Positions 46,580 to 57,790 of a DNA stretch of 64,000 nt are shown piece after piece (the stretch's first letter is position 1; every line of letters begins with the position of its first letter). Source of the stretch: Ceratotherium simum simum (taxonomy: Eukaryota > Chordata > Mammalia > Perissodactyla > Rhinocerotidae); contig NW_004454178.1 in the NCBI RefSeq assembly GCF_000283155.1, positions 23,196,737-23,260,736 on the forward strand. Direction: 5' to 3'. The notes below the pieces were generated by a model that was given only the letters and a program-made list of their open reading frames with translations, had not been told where the DNA came from and made no database searches. The position numbers were made by a program, and so were the translations under genes.

Positions 46580-49534
46580 GAAAGCCAAATACCATCTCCC
46601 TTTTTGAAGCCTTTTTTTGAGTGTTTCAGCTAGAAATAATCATTTTGTGCCTTCCTCTTATCTACCTCTTTCTTACACAGGTAACACTGTCTTCTGGGTG
46701 TGGTTATTTATGACACTTGTCAATCCCCATCTCCCCCGCCAACAGCTCCTGCATCACTGAGCAGGGTGCTCTGGGCATGGTTGACAAGCTTCACCCTGCT
46801 ATCTACATGCCGGATGACAGAAGACCGCAGGTGGTCCTCTTGCTGAAATATTGGAGGTCCACCAAATGTCGAGGTCAACATTCCTGATTTGCTTGGCAGA
46901 GAAAATCCTCTGCAAGTAAAATTTGAGCACCCACACTGCTGCCCCACGCAGGTGTGTTTGCCTCTTGTCAGCATCCTGTGTTCATCTGTCATCTAGGAAT
47001 CGGTGGGAAGGCTGCCCAGAGAAACCCTTTTCTCTGATGCGGGATGCTAAACTGCACTCGAGATACCACTGGGATGGATCTCCCACTCTTCCTCTGCCCC
47101 CCACCCACCCACCCAGCGGCACCCAGCTCCCTGGCCTCCTACAAAACTGCGTGATTCTCCGACCTTGGGATGTGTTTGGGTCGAAACTGAAGAAACCCTT
47201 TCTTTCTTCTAAGGTCAAACCAAATTCGGATTTGATAAGTAGTCGCCGACCTGTTATTCTCACTCTCTAGGTCTAGAGCATGCTAGTGTTGCCCACCGAG
47301 GTTACATTGTGGGGGCTCCTGTTGAAATTGAAGAGGATATAGAGCACAGGTGCTGACTTAGGTGTCTGTGTGTCGTTCCACAGTCCCATGGTTTGGCTGC
47401 TGGTCCTTGAGGGAAGACACAGGCAGGATGTAGATACTCAAAGGACCTCCCTTGGTCTTTCTTCCTGCTGGATCAGAATGGCCTTGCCCCAGAGACCGAG
47501 TATACTCATCCTTCTGCGACTGGAGGACAGGGGTCAAGTCCTTATCTCTTTTACGGTTCCACTTTTAGCCTTTAGCTTATAAAATGGGAAAAATGGTCTC
47601 TTAATGAGTTCAGCCCGGGCAGGGTTGATTGCAGAGTCGTCGGTCTGCAGAAGCTGAACGTCATGGAAGAACTAAGATCAAAAACCATTTCTCCTGTGAT
47701 GATCTGACTTGAGTCTCGTGCCAAGGTAAAACATGAAATTGTTAGTAAAACACACGTCTTTCTTTTTGCTTCTTATGTGTACCTGCCAGTCAACCTGCTG
47801 CTAGAAAATAGCCTTTAAAGTGCCCCATGAACTGGGGGATGGGTTCTTTGTTGGCTGCTAGGGTGGACATGCAGAGGCTAGGGCAAGGTCAGTGCTTGGC
47901 CAGTTTCTGTTGCCTGCAGACGTGGTTCTGCTAAGATACTGTAAACCTGATTGTCAGCCAGCAAGTTCTGTTATTTGGAAAGTCAGCTGACTACCGGAGG
48001 TTTCCTTTAAATAAGGTTTATCAGCTCTAGTAACACTTGCAAAATAATATTCCCACAGAGGAGGTTTAATTTATAGGCAGCTAGAAATGGACCGGGACAG
48101 GGAAGTCGTGGGAGGGTGGCCAAAGGATCTGATAGACTTGGAACTGGGAGAGCAAAGCCAGCTGCTGAGGGTGATGAATGGGGGCACCGGTAGGGCTGTC
48201 CCCCTGTCCTGGACCCCCCTATGCAGTCTTTCCCTCTCGGGCATTGGCGTCTCTGCAACGCTGAGGCTTTGCCTGCTGCCTGCTGTGTTTGGTTTTGATG
48301 TAGCTGAGAGATCAACTACAGGCTTTTTTTTTCCCAGCAAAAATGGTGATATACTCTAAGGCATGGAAAAAATCCAGAGATGATGGTTCAGAGGGATCAG
48401 TTTAAAAAGCAACAGGAAAATAAGCATAATGCCACCTGAACATATAGAGTATGATTATTTTTATTTTTAAAAGGCCGGTCTGGCTGTGTGAAAGGGGATT
48501 TAGATGTTGGAGTGACAGCTTCTATCTGAGCCTCTGATTCTTTGCGTCGGAAGAGCCCATGTATCCAGGGCACTGGGGAGAGGCAGCTCTCTCAGCTCTT
48601 TCCATCTAGACAGTCAGGCCTAATGTGCAGTCATTACGATTCGTGTGGCAAATAAGTGCTTCTTTGTGAGGCGGAAAAGCACTAAAAGATAGTGAACATA
48701 CTGGGCTATGGCTAAGAGGTTCCCTGCTTTAGTGTCATCTAAGATTCAGTGTCATCTAAGGTGGATCAAATGGAATCTTCTACTCTGCACCCTGCGTCCT
48801 CATACGGCAAAGTGCAAAACTTGGGCTGGATTCTGGAAACCATGCAACAGTCAGAAGGCAGTAACAGTTCAATATTTGAGCTCTAAAGGAATGCAATTTT
48901 ATTTTTTTACCTTGGGCTCTATGCATGCCTCAGATAAGAAGATATATTTATATATCTTAATTAGAGGCCAACTAATTTCATATTAAAATTCGTCTCAATA
49001 TTTGAAAGTTGCCGTGGTCTCATATAGTGAGAATGGGCCCCAGGCTAAGTTAGGAGTGGTGGGTTCTGGTCCCACCATCGCCCCTACCAGAGATCCCTGC
49101 CTGTCTGCTTACAACCCCAGTTGGCCTTCAAGTCTATGTAGCTGCAGCTGTAAAATTTTAGACTTTTGCCAAATCTTAGTGGTGCTCATCCGTTAGACAG
49201 ACAATGCTGGGCTCTGCATTGCCATCCATCCTATCATCTCCCTCACTGGCTTTTCATGGTAAATCAGCCTTGAAAACTGCAGCATTTTTCACGTGTTTGT
49301 GACTTCCTTGAGGACAGAGACCCTGCCCTCTCACAGTGCAGTGTTGGAGTAGGTGTCCCTATATTTGATGAATAAATGAATAAATGAAAACTTGCTCAGA
49401 TATTGAGATATCATTTGTGTTCATGTCAAATTCAAGAATAGTCACACAGTTCTGTCTGTCTCTCTCCGTTGCCAACAAAGCAAATGCTGATACCAAGACA
49501 AAAAAAATGACATTGTAGCACAGGAATGGGCACA
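46580..49534. other. No gene seen
   Basis: Unique sequence with small fragments only. No frame with splice support was found. Confidence 0.5.
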
Positions 49535-49690
49535 GGCAGTGTGACTCCAAGACTCCAGGCTCAGCTCTCAGCGATGAGCTGTGTAGCCTTGGGGAAAGCA
49601 CCTACCCTCTCTGAGCCTCTGCATCTCCCTAACCTGTTGGGCTGTAGAAACCTCATTCTGATGGGTCATTACTGCCTGTCTCCTATTCTA
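49535..49690 (+). mobile_element. MIR SINE fragment
   Basis: TGTGTAGCCTTGGGGAAAGC, ACCTACCCTCTCTGAGCCTC and TGCATCTCCC match the MIR core. The candidate exon 49692-49745 begins just at its 3' side. Confidence 0.65.
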
Positions 49691-49691
49691 G

Positions 49692-49745
49692 AAGTTGGTG
49701 GTTCTTGGGTCTTATCAAAGAAGGCTTTTTATTGAAACTCAGAAG
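49692..49745 (+). other. Candidate 54-nt mini-exon overlapping the end of a MIR
   Basis: A good acceptor (CTGTCTCCTATTCTAG) and a good donor (CAGAAG|GTAAGA) bound 54 bases, an exact multiple of three. The in-register frame is open (KLVVLGSYQRRLFIETQK). It lies directly downstream of a MIR-like segment, a known source of new exons in mammals, and 2.6 kb upstream of the coding exon. A second frame is also open, so open-frame evidence is weak for so short a segment. Confidence 0.3.
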
Positions 49746-49919
49746 GTAAGACTGATCTTTTCGGGGGTTCTGCACCTTTGCAGCGAGGACATGTTAGAGG
49801 CACCGGTCCTGAACCTTTGAGTGCCAGGAGCAGATGGATGGAGCTTGCAACCCTATGATGGTGGCAATCATGTCATCCAGGGAGAGCCACTGAAGGTGGT
49901 CACATGTTTTAAAGTATTT

Positions 49920-50237
49920 TTTTAATAGACTTTATTTTTTAGAGCAATTTTAGGTTCACAGCAATATTGAGCAGAAAGTATAGAGAATTCCCACACAGCC
50001 CCTGTCCCCACACATGCAGAGCCTCCCCCCATCAACATCTCCACCAGAGTGGGACATTTCTTACAACTGATGAATCTACACTGACATGTTGTTATCACCC
50101 AAAGCCCATAGTTTACATTCAGGTTCACTCTTGGTGTTGCACCTTCTATGGGTGTGGACAAATGTATAACGGCATGTATCCATCATTATGGTATCATACA
50201 GAGTATTTTCCCTGCCCTAAAAAATCCTCTGTGCTCT
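49920..50237 (-). mobile_element. L1 3'-end fragment
   Basis: The reverse complement of an older L1 3' region is recognisable: TTTATTTTTTAGAGCAATTT, AGGTTCACAGCAATATTGAG, then ACATGTATCC and ATCATACAGAGTATTTTCCC. AAAGTAT flanks it on both sides, and the right copy was later the target of the ERE at 50249. Confidence 0.85.
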
Positions 50238-50248
50238 AAAGTATCTTT

Positions 50249-50442
50249 TTATTTATTTATTTATTTATTTTGGTGAGGAAGATTTGCCCTGAGCTAACAA
50301 CGTGCCAGTCCTCCTCTATTTTGTATGTGGGTCACTGCCACCGCATGGCTGCCAATGAGTGGTCCACACCTGGGAACTGAACCTGGGCTGCTGAAGCAAA
50401 GCGTGCTGAACCTAACCCCTAGGCCACAGGCCTGGCCCCTAC
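50249..50442 (-). mobile_element. ERE-type SINE inserted beside an L1 fragment
   Basis: ATTT-rich tail, GCCCTGAGCTAACAACGTG, CATGGCTGCCAATGAGTGG and a terminal AGGCCACAGGCCTGGCCCC mark a diverged reverse ERE. AGTATCTTT flanks it on both sides (50240-50248; 50443-50451). Confidence 0.9.
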
Positions 50443-50989
50443 AGTATCTTTATAAAAATAAAACTGAATCAACTAGCAGGCTTTCTGATCTATCTCATTA
50501 AATCTGAATAGTTAATTTCACTCTGAGATAGAATCCAGATGTCCTAGGCTATAACGTCCTTCATAAAAGACCTAAGGATTCGTCTTGATAATCTTTTCAG
50601 TGCCATGAACACAATAGGTGCCCCATAATTACTTGTTAACATGTTAAAGAAGGGAAACCAGCACTTTACAGTCCTCGAATCCCAGAGTAACGCCTGGCCA
50701 CTGGCACTTTCCCCAGAAACAGCCTCCTGCACCATCTTTGGCATTTCCTGGAGAAGGCTGTGTAAGAAGCATCCAGTTTGATTACTGGACATTATATTTA
50801 TGATATTTTTCTTCCAAAACTTTTAAACCAGCAAACCGAAACATCTATGTTTAGGACATCATGAAGAACGGATATGTGGATCAACTGCGTGTGTGTTTTG
50901 TGCTGCATCAGATAATATCAAGAACCAGTATCTGTAAGAGCCAGGAGGGAGCGAGTGGGGGAATCTGACGGAAGAGAACTCAATATTAC

Positions 50990-51140
50990 ATATTAATGGT
51001 GAATATTGAGCGCTTACACAGAATGCCTGGCACAGAACGTCTCAGCTAATTCAGTCCTCACGAGAAGACTCAGGGTTTAGGTACTGTTCTCTTCATCCCT
51101 ACTTTATAGGAGTAAAAACTGAGATGTCTGGGAAGTGGAC
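50990..51140 (-). mobile_element. MIR SINE, antisense
   Basis: TGAATATTGAGCGCTTACAC, GAATGCCTGGCACAGAACGT and ACTTTATAGGAGTAAAAACT are clear antisense MIR text. Confidence 0.85.
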
Positions 51141-51545
51141 ACGCCCACCTTGGACAGGCAGGTCTTGTTTCTTCCTGTTCTTAAGCACTGTCTGCTCCTG
51201 CCTGCTATCCGGGGCAACAAGTGCTGTCTGTCAGGAGCCTTTCCCCGCACATTTGGAAGATGCTCCTAAAATGTTATTTTAGGGGTGAAACTGCATGGTC
51301 CTTCACCTGGAGGGCAGTGGTGTGCATCATAGGGAAGCTGCTATCCTCGTCTTTTCTTTGTTCTCTTCTCCCGGGATGTGAAGTTAGGGGGTAACAGTAC
51401 CTAAGATACCTTTTTTTTTTAAAATTTTTTTTAACAAATACATTGTTTGAGTTTCATTCTCTTTAAAGCTCCATGCTTGGGAGAGATGCTTCATATAAAC
51501 CCGCAGTAGGTGAGAGATGTCCCTTATTTTGTGTTTTTTTGCAAG

Positions 51546-51650
51546 CCAAGCCCTGGAGGGTTGGCGTAGGGTTAGGGTTCAGGCGGGGCACGAGGCCGGG
51601 CCCCCGGAGGCTCCGGTCCGCGCGGCGGCGATCCACTCCGGCACTTGTGC
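51546..51650 (+). other. Possible 5' part of the coding exon, or its 5' UTR/promoter, cut by the gap
   Basis: A T-rich tract ending in GCAAG (51532-51545) is a plausible splice acceptor, after which the sequence switches abruptly from AT-rich to GC- and CpG-rich. A frame open here is also compatible with the frame after the gap if the 672 N are a correct length estimate. Otherwise this is the upstream edge of a CpG-island promoter. The sequence alone does not decide between 5' UTR, promoter and coding. Confidence 0.35.
51567..51579 (+). repeat. Short interstitial telomere-like motif
   Basis: TAGGGTTAGGGTT, about two TTAGGG units, lies at the border between AT-rich DNA and the CpG-rich exon region. 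It is too short to imply a former telomere. Confidence 0.6.
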
Positions 51651-52322
51651 NNNNNNNNNNNNNNNNNNNNNNNNNNNNNNNNNNNNNNNNNNNNNNNNNN
51701 NNNNNNNNNNNNNNNNNNNNNNNNNNNNNNNNNNNNNNNNNNNNNNNNNNNNNNNNNNNNNNNNNNNNNNNNNNNNNNNNNNNNNNNNNNNNNNNNNNNN
51801 NNNNNNNNNNNNNNNNNNNNNNNNNNNNNNNNNNNNNNNNNNNNNNNNNNNNNNNNNNNNNNNNNNNNNNNNNNNNNNNNNNNNNNNNNNNNNNNNNNNN
51901 NNNNNNNNNNNNNNNNNNNNNNNNNNNNNNNNNNNNNNNNNNNNNNNNNNNNNNNNNNNNNNNNNNNNNNNNNNNNNNNNNNNNNNNNNNNNNNNNNNNN
52001 NNNNNNNNNNNNNNNNNNNNNNNNNNNNNNNNNNNNNNNNNNNNNNNNNNNNNNNNNNNNNNNNNNNNNNNNNNNNNNNNNNNNNNNNNNNNNNNNNNNN
52101 NNNNNNNNNNNNNNNNNNNNNNNNNNNNNNNNNNNNNNNNNNNNNNNNNNNNNNNNNNNNNNNNNNNNNNNNNNNNNNNNNNNNNNNNNNNNNNNNNNNN
52201 NNNNNNNNNNNNNNNNNNNNNNNNNNNNNNNNNNNNNNNNNNNNNNNNNNNNNNNNNNNNNNNNNNNNNNNNNNNNNNNNNNNNNNNNNNNNNNNNNNNN
52301 NNNNNNNNNNNNNNNNNNNNNN
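51651..52322. other. Assembly gap, 672 N
   Basis: The run of N lies inside the CpG-rich segment, immediately 5' of the coding exon. GC-rich islands are a common cause of such drop-outs. The length is not a round placeholder, so it may be an estimate. It is divisible by three, which lets a frame pass through, but this carries no weight by itself. Confidence 0.98.
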
Positions 52323-52323
52323 C

Positions 52324-53311
52324 ATGTACCTGCTGGACGGCAGCGGGGAGCCCGCGTCTCCGCCCGCGGACGCGATGCCGCGCGGGACGCCCCCCAGGAA
52401 GACAGTCTACCGCATCTCCGTGACCATGGTCAGGAAGGAGCAGCTGGCTGCGCCGGGCCCCGGAGGCCCCGACCCGCGCCCGGCTCGGAGACCCCGGCCT
52501 GCGCGTTCCCCAGACGCGCCCGGGAGGCTCGTGGAGGAGGCCGAGGAGGCGGCGGGCGCTGAGGACCCGGAGGGCTGCCGGCCGCGCGCCTGGGACTTCC
52601 GCACCTTCCGCACCCGCAGCACCGGGCAGCTGGAGCTCGGGCGGCTCCGGCCGTGCGCACGCGGCCAGGGGCCCGCGGACCTAGCCGGTAGCCCCCTGGC
52701 CATGGAGGAGGGGCCGGGCTCGCCCGCGCCTGGCAGCCCCGACGTCGAGGGAGCCCGGGCCGCGCCCCTGCGGCGGAGTCTCAGCTTCAGGCACTGGAGC
52801 GGGCCCGAGACGCCGCAGGGCCGGGCCCTCGGCCGCGAGAGGCGCCACAGCAGCTCCGGGAGCCTGGCCTGGGCGCCCGGCGGGGAGGCTGCGGCCGGCG
52901 AGACTGCAGCCGCCCCCGGGGCCGCCCTGGAGCCCGCGGCCGCCTCGCAGCCCTCTTCAGAGAAGCGCAACACTCTGGACGTGGGCGAGGTGCTTAGCAA
53001 GAACGATGCGCTCTCGGACCTGGAGCGCTGGGAGCGCAGCAAGAGCAAGAACCGCACGCTGGACAACAGCGACCTGCAGCGGCTGGAGCGCGCGCGGGCC
53101 GCGGCCGCGGGCCCCGTCGCGGCCTCGGAGCACCGGCTGCTGCGCTTTTTCAGCGGCATTTTCGCGCGCAGGGACGGCGCGCCCGGCGGCGGCCCTTCCC
53201 CCAGGAGCGGCGCCGCGTCGCGGCCGCGCGGCTACTTCAGCAGCCTGCGGCGGGCCCCGGCCGACGCGCACTCGTCCAGCGCCGAGAGCATCGACGGGTC
53301 CCCGCGCAGAG
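52324..53311 (+). CDS. Coding exon (partial) of an unidentified GC-rich, largely disordered protein
   Basis: An uninterrupted frame reads from the first base after the 672-N gap to a splice donor (CGCAGAG|gtgggc, GT at 53312-53313), so the exon ends in phase 1. Counting from the Met at 52324, about 329 residues are visible. That Met may not be the true start, because the frame is also open on the other side of the gap. Residues 19-40 are a basic/hydrophobic patch (TPPRKTVYRISVTMVRKE). Residues 41-145 are Pro/Gly/Arg/Glu-rich low complexity. Residues 150-158 (RRSLSFRHW) and 173-181 (RRHSSSGSL) match Arg-x-x-Ser kinase or 14-3-3-type sites. Residues 213-256 form a charged, probably helical segment (NTLDVGEVLSKND, then LERWERSKSKNRTLDNSDL). 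Residues 270-281 (EHRLLRFFSGIF) are followed by a Ser/Arg-rich end (SSSAESIDGSPRR). I see no signal peptide, membrane span or catalytic domain. It resembles the N-terminal exon of a large signalling or cytoskeletal scaffold; an Asef-type RhoGEF long isoform (SPATA13/ARHGEF4) is only a guess to test first. That it is coding is near certain; its identity is not. Confidence 0.85.
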
Positions 53312-56300
53312 GTGGGCGGCGCGGTCGGGGAGGGGAGGGCTGCGGTGGGAACTGGTGCGGCTCCGCAGGGTGCCTGCTCGGCTGAGCACGCTGGGACTTG
53401 GAGGCAGCCGAGGGACCTGCCCTCCCGAGTCACCAGCCGGCAAGCGGCCACGCCGGATGTGAGCTCGGGTAGTGCGGTTTTCCCCAGGAAGACTGCAGCG
53501 GTCTGTAAGCTCTTGACTGCCCCTGCTCCTAGCTGTGTGTGGTAGCGCCTTTCAGGGTCGGCCGTCTCAGCCCCTTTGAGTCTGCGGAGAGAGCACCTTG
53601 CCCGGTGGCGCCTTTCTCCCGCAGGCGCTGGCGCAGCCTTCTGAATGGGCAGGCCGGTGAGCTCGCTGCTGCGCGGCGCGCTTGCTGGCTGTGATGCCTG
53701 TGGGCTGCTGCAGGGAGCCCGGCCTGGGCCGCTGAAGCTGCCGTCCAGGTGGTGCTGCTTCTCTGGGAGAAGCAGCATTCCTCTTAATTTCTTCCTCCAT
53801 CCCAAGCCCTAGCTGTCCTGTAGGCACTACCGTCTGTGAGTGCTGTCACGTGGCCTCGCTCTCACTATTGCTCTTCTGGTAAAGACAGTTCACCCCACTG
53901 GGCAGGGATGTCGGCCTCTCTTCCTACGGCCTCCCTGCCAACTGGCGTCTTATGGGGAGAGCAAGTCTGGACAGAATTCTGTCTCCTAGTAATACTGTAT
54001 GATAGCATACAGCCAGGAGAATCACGGCCCTGCAGCCTGTTCTGAAATCCCAGTTCTGTGTTCTCTTATGATTTCAACAGGGGCCTTGCAGGGACGGTTC
54101 TAGAGACAGATAGGATAATATTCCCTTGCAAGAATCAAGTAACCTTCTGGTAGCGTTTGTGGGTCAGAATCCTCCAGAAACGGCAAAACACAGACCTGGT
54201 CTCTCCACGTGCTGGAGCAGTACTCTGAAGGCAAGAGCCTGGGGTGGGTGGTGGGGCCAGATTCTTACACCCTATTCCTGGGGAGGATGCCTAAAGATGT
54301 TGTCCCCATGCATTGCATGGTCGTTAGTAACATCCCCTATGCTAATTACCAAAACTCTGCTGCTGATAGAGATAAAGGTAGTTGGACAAGCATTGCAGTG
54401 TGGGCTTTTGATTAGAGATTTTCAACTGCTAACTCACCACCCCTGGAGAGGGTCTCCCTTCCTAGCGGACTTCACCTGTTACTGACTGCTTAGGGTGCAT
54501 ACCAAAACCATGCAAAAGAAATCAGTGCCCTCCCTGAAGCATTTGTAAGGTAAACTGAAGACAATTGATGTCATGTTCTGATACGCTTCTAATGATCCTC
54601 AGAATGTGATAGAGAATGTTGGAAACCAAGCAGTTGAATGTGCCGTAGGGTTAAAATCTGAATTTTCTTATTAGTGAGGATATAAAATAAAGTTATCTGT
54701 TGCCAGGCTTGCATTTGTTTAACTTGCTGTACGCATCTTGTGTTTTAACCTGCCTTGGAATACTACGTTAGAAGGTATTATGTTTTGACTCTAACCATTA
54801 TCCCATCCCTTCCTACATGCTGTTAAAATATCAAAGATGACGTGAGTTATTTTAGTAAAGCGATTCGTTTATATGAAGTTGCTACTGGCATCGTTTGTGT
54901 TCACTGGAAATGCAGATCACAGGTCCCAGTTCTCCCTCTAATAGCAGGCTTGCATCTTTGTTCTTGTGGGCTTTGTAGAAAATAGTAATTAGCTGCTTGG
55001 GTTCCAGACAAGTATGCATCGTAGAGAGGGAGGGAGAAGTGCACAGACATGATTTAGAATTAATGTATTTCATGCGGTACCTATTGATACAACGTAAAAG
55101 CTTTTGGGGTTTGGGATTTTCCTGTCTGGTCAAATGGATTGGTAGTTGATTTGGAATAGTAAAGCTGTGGAGTGTGGTGGAATTTTCCCCTCTAGGTCAG
55201 TATAAGATAACAATAATAGTAATAATGATAATAATGCTTGGTTTGTTTGCCCCTTGTGGCCAGTTCTTCTCAGGGTGGAATTATTTTGGTCTGAGACATA
55301 ACACTAGTATTGTGGGTTGCGTGAAAAAGCTGTTAATGAACTAGGTTACGGCACACACAATCAGAACTCCGGGGCTTTACTTTATTCTGAAGTTCTACGT
55401 AATCACAAAAAAAGCTGTTGTAACTCTTTCACCTGCCTTTGGCTAGAACGTCAGTGTTCTCAAGATTTTTGTAAGGCCAGTATCTATTACAAGGACAAAG
55501 TGCAGCCCCCAGAGCTTTCAGGTATTCTCGTTTTATTATATACTTTTCCACTTTTTGTATATTTGCTTCCTATGACAGATTATTCATAATTTAGGTGCTA
55601 TTTAAATGAGGTTTTGAATTCAGGGTAAAGTTCTCTAAGGCAGCTTTCAGATGCAGTAGAACTCGGGCTCAGTTTCCCTGTCCACAGGGCAAAGGTCCAC
55701 AAAGCCTTGCGCCAACTGTGGGGCCAGGTGTGTTTGCAGGACTTAGAAAATTTGGATTTTATGAAAGTAAAATGGTGCAACAGTGCGTGTGAGGTTGGGC
55801 AGCACTCTGTAATCAGACACTAATAATTTGTAGCAAAGCCTGAGATTTTCACACTCAATATGATAAATTATGTTTTGCCACCAAGAATCTGCGAAACGTT
55901 TGTGACTAAAGCTTCCATTTTCGGAACTTTTTGGATTTCAGGATTACAGATAAGCTATTGTGGACCTGTAACACGATATGTATATATCTGGAGGAGCATC
56001 ACTAGCTTTCTTTAAATCTTGGCCACAAGGTATTAAAATGTGAAGTTCTTTAAGCATAAAGGAAATTAGAGAAGAGTTGTTATCCAGGCAGGCTTTCCTT
56101 TTGTTAAGCTCTTTCAGCTATTAAATTTTTGAATTAACTGTAGGAAATAACTTTAGTGGACTAAGTAATTATTACGTTAAATAGTTTAAATGGTTTACTT
56201 GGCTACTTAGAGTTATACGCCTTGTCTTAGACGAGGTACCTGTGCTGGAAATAGGGAAGCAGGACAGAGCCTTATTTTAAAACACACACAGGCTCACGTG

Positions 56301-56381
56301 TCATGGACCTATCGTTTTCCTGTATTCTTAATTCAAGGCACTAGGGTGAAAGGATTGAAGCACCTACCTTTGTAGGATGAT
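53312..56381. other. Probable intron downstream of the coding exon
   Basis: It begins with the donor GTGGGC, stays GC-rich for about 400 bases, then becomes AT-rich and repeat-poor. No following exon with a matching phase-1 acceptor frame was recognised. Confidence 0.55.
55205..55240 (+). repeat. Imperfect AAT/ATAATA simple repeat
   Basis: ATAACAATAATAGTAATAAT with GATAATAATG is a decayed trinucleotide tract. Confidence 0.7.
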
Positions 56382-56396
56382 TCTCGTGTGCTTTTT

Positions 56397-56472
56397 TTTT
56401 TTTTTAAAGATTTTATTTATTCATTTTTTCCCCCCCAAAGCCCCAGTAGATAGTTGTATGTCATAGGTTCAC
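56397..56472 (-). mobile_element. 5'-truncated ERE fragment (3' tail only)
   Basis: Only the reverse complement of the SINE tail is present: poly-T, AAAGATTTTATTTATTCATTT, CCAAAGCCCCAGTAGATAGTTG and TATGTCATAG. A 15-bp duplication, TCTCGTGTGCTTTTT, flanks it at 56382-56396 and 56473-56487. This shows that it inserted as a truncated copy rather than being cut later. Confidence 0.9.
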
Positions 56473-57654
56473 TCTCGTGTGCTTTTTAATCCCTGTTGGT
56501 ACTCGGCTGTTTAGGCGCTTCCTCTTCCTTCCCCCTGATGGATAACAGTCGCCTCCCAGAGCTGCAGGGCAGCTGTTCTCTGTAAGGGTCATAGCTATTA
56601 GCGAGCCCTAGAACATTGCAGAGAGGCCCTGTGTCGGATCAAAGGCAGTTTCCTGTCACCTGATACACATGTATTAGGGCAGAGTCTGTTGACACAAGTA
56701 TAATTTAATACAAAGAAAGATCAAATAATAAATGATTAATTACATCGTAGGGTGTCCCTTTCTGGTGCATGCTCTCTGCATCTCAGCCAGTCTACAAACA
56801 CTTCTTGGAACCAGCTGCAGGCTGTGCCCGTCCAGAGCTCACGTGTCTTCAGGGTGTTCTGTTGCTGTCAGAGGGATTGATTACACTAATAAAGTGATTC
56901 ATTGATAGCCCTGACTGAGGTTAGCTTTTTAAATTAGTAATTTACAACTGATTTCTGACAGCACATTTTTACGAGTGGCTTTGTTCTTTAATTTCTGATT
57001 CCCTTGATTTGTATCACTCAATTTGTGTAGCTTGATAGACTGTTTTATATAGTTAAAAAAAAATTCAGTGGAGAAAGAGGAAGCAGCAATTAAATGAAAT
57101 AAAATTACAGAAATAACAATACATTTTTATTTTTGAACTTGATTTGTTACTGAAAAGGACACACATGGTTTTAAAGAAACAAAATAACTCAAAGTTTCTC
57201 GTTTGAAACATTTTGAACTAATTACATAGTTAGCGTTTCAGAGTTTACTTGCTTTTATAAATGACTCCAGATAGCAATTTAGGAAAACCCCCATTGTTTT
57301 TGTTACAGGGTTGAATTGCTCTCCTTGAGACAGAGCAGCCTGGAAGATCAGCCACGGACCCTCTCGGCAGACGCTGGGGGCTTGAGCCATGTCTTACTGC
57401 ATTTATTTTCTCCATTTGGAGCCCATGTGTCAGCATAGTCACCTGTTAGCATCTTTCTTTATGTCAACCTGGGATATCCTGCCACCAAAGAAATGTGCAA
57501 ACAACATCTGCTTAAACAGATCCTCCAGTTTTTAATATAGGCCCATTGCAGAAATCTGGCTGGTTATACAATTAACAAATACGTTTTGTTTGGAAGTATA
57601 AGACCCAGCTATCAAGCACTTGGTACTGCTTTTCTTTTTTTGAGTTGTCTTGTT

Positions 57655-57790
57655 TTTCTATTGCATTAACAAACGTTTGTTGAGTTTCTATGGTGTATTC
57701 TGTGGTAGGAACAGGGAGCTAGAGGGAACTTCCTGTCTTCAGAGGTCAATAGCCTGTTGGGGGAGATGGAGATGTTCCAATGAATCACAG
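57655..57790 (-). mobile_element. L2 fragment, antisense
   Basis: AACAAACGTTTGTTGAGTTT, CAGAGGTCAATAGCCTGTTG and GGGAGATGGAGATG fit the antisense of an L2 3' region. Confidence 0.5.

Larger units (their letters stand above)
51585..53400. promoter_or_regulatory. CpG-island-like segment covering the coding exon
   Basis: On both sides of the N gap the sequence is dominated by C and G with frequent CpG (runs such as CGCGGCGGCG at 51619-51630), unlike the AT-richer, CpG-poor DNA before 51540 and after about 53800. In mammals such islands usually mark a transcription start, so an internal promoter for a shorter transcript is plausible. Long open frames on the minus strand here (52407-53159 and 52957-53805) are composition shadows of the + strand exon. 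Confidence 0.75.

Noticed and set aside
51567..51579. TTAGGG-type motif as a telomere relic
   Set aside because: Only about two units; expected by chance in 64 kb.
52407..53805. Long minus-strand frames (250 and 282 codons) opposite the coding exon
   Set aside because: They are composition shadows in a CpG island; the + strand frame has the splice donor and the protein-like segment.
57309..57433. Possible next exon of the gene (TTTTTGTTACAG followed by an open frame)
   Set aside because: The open frame does not fit the phase-1 end of the exon at 53311; in the required phase a stop follows within six codons.
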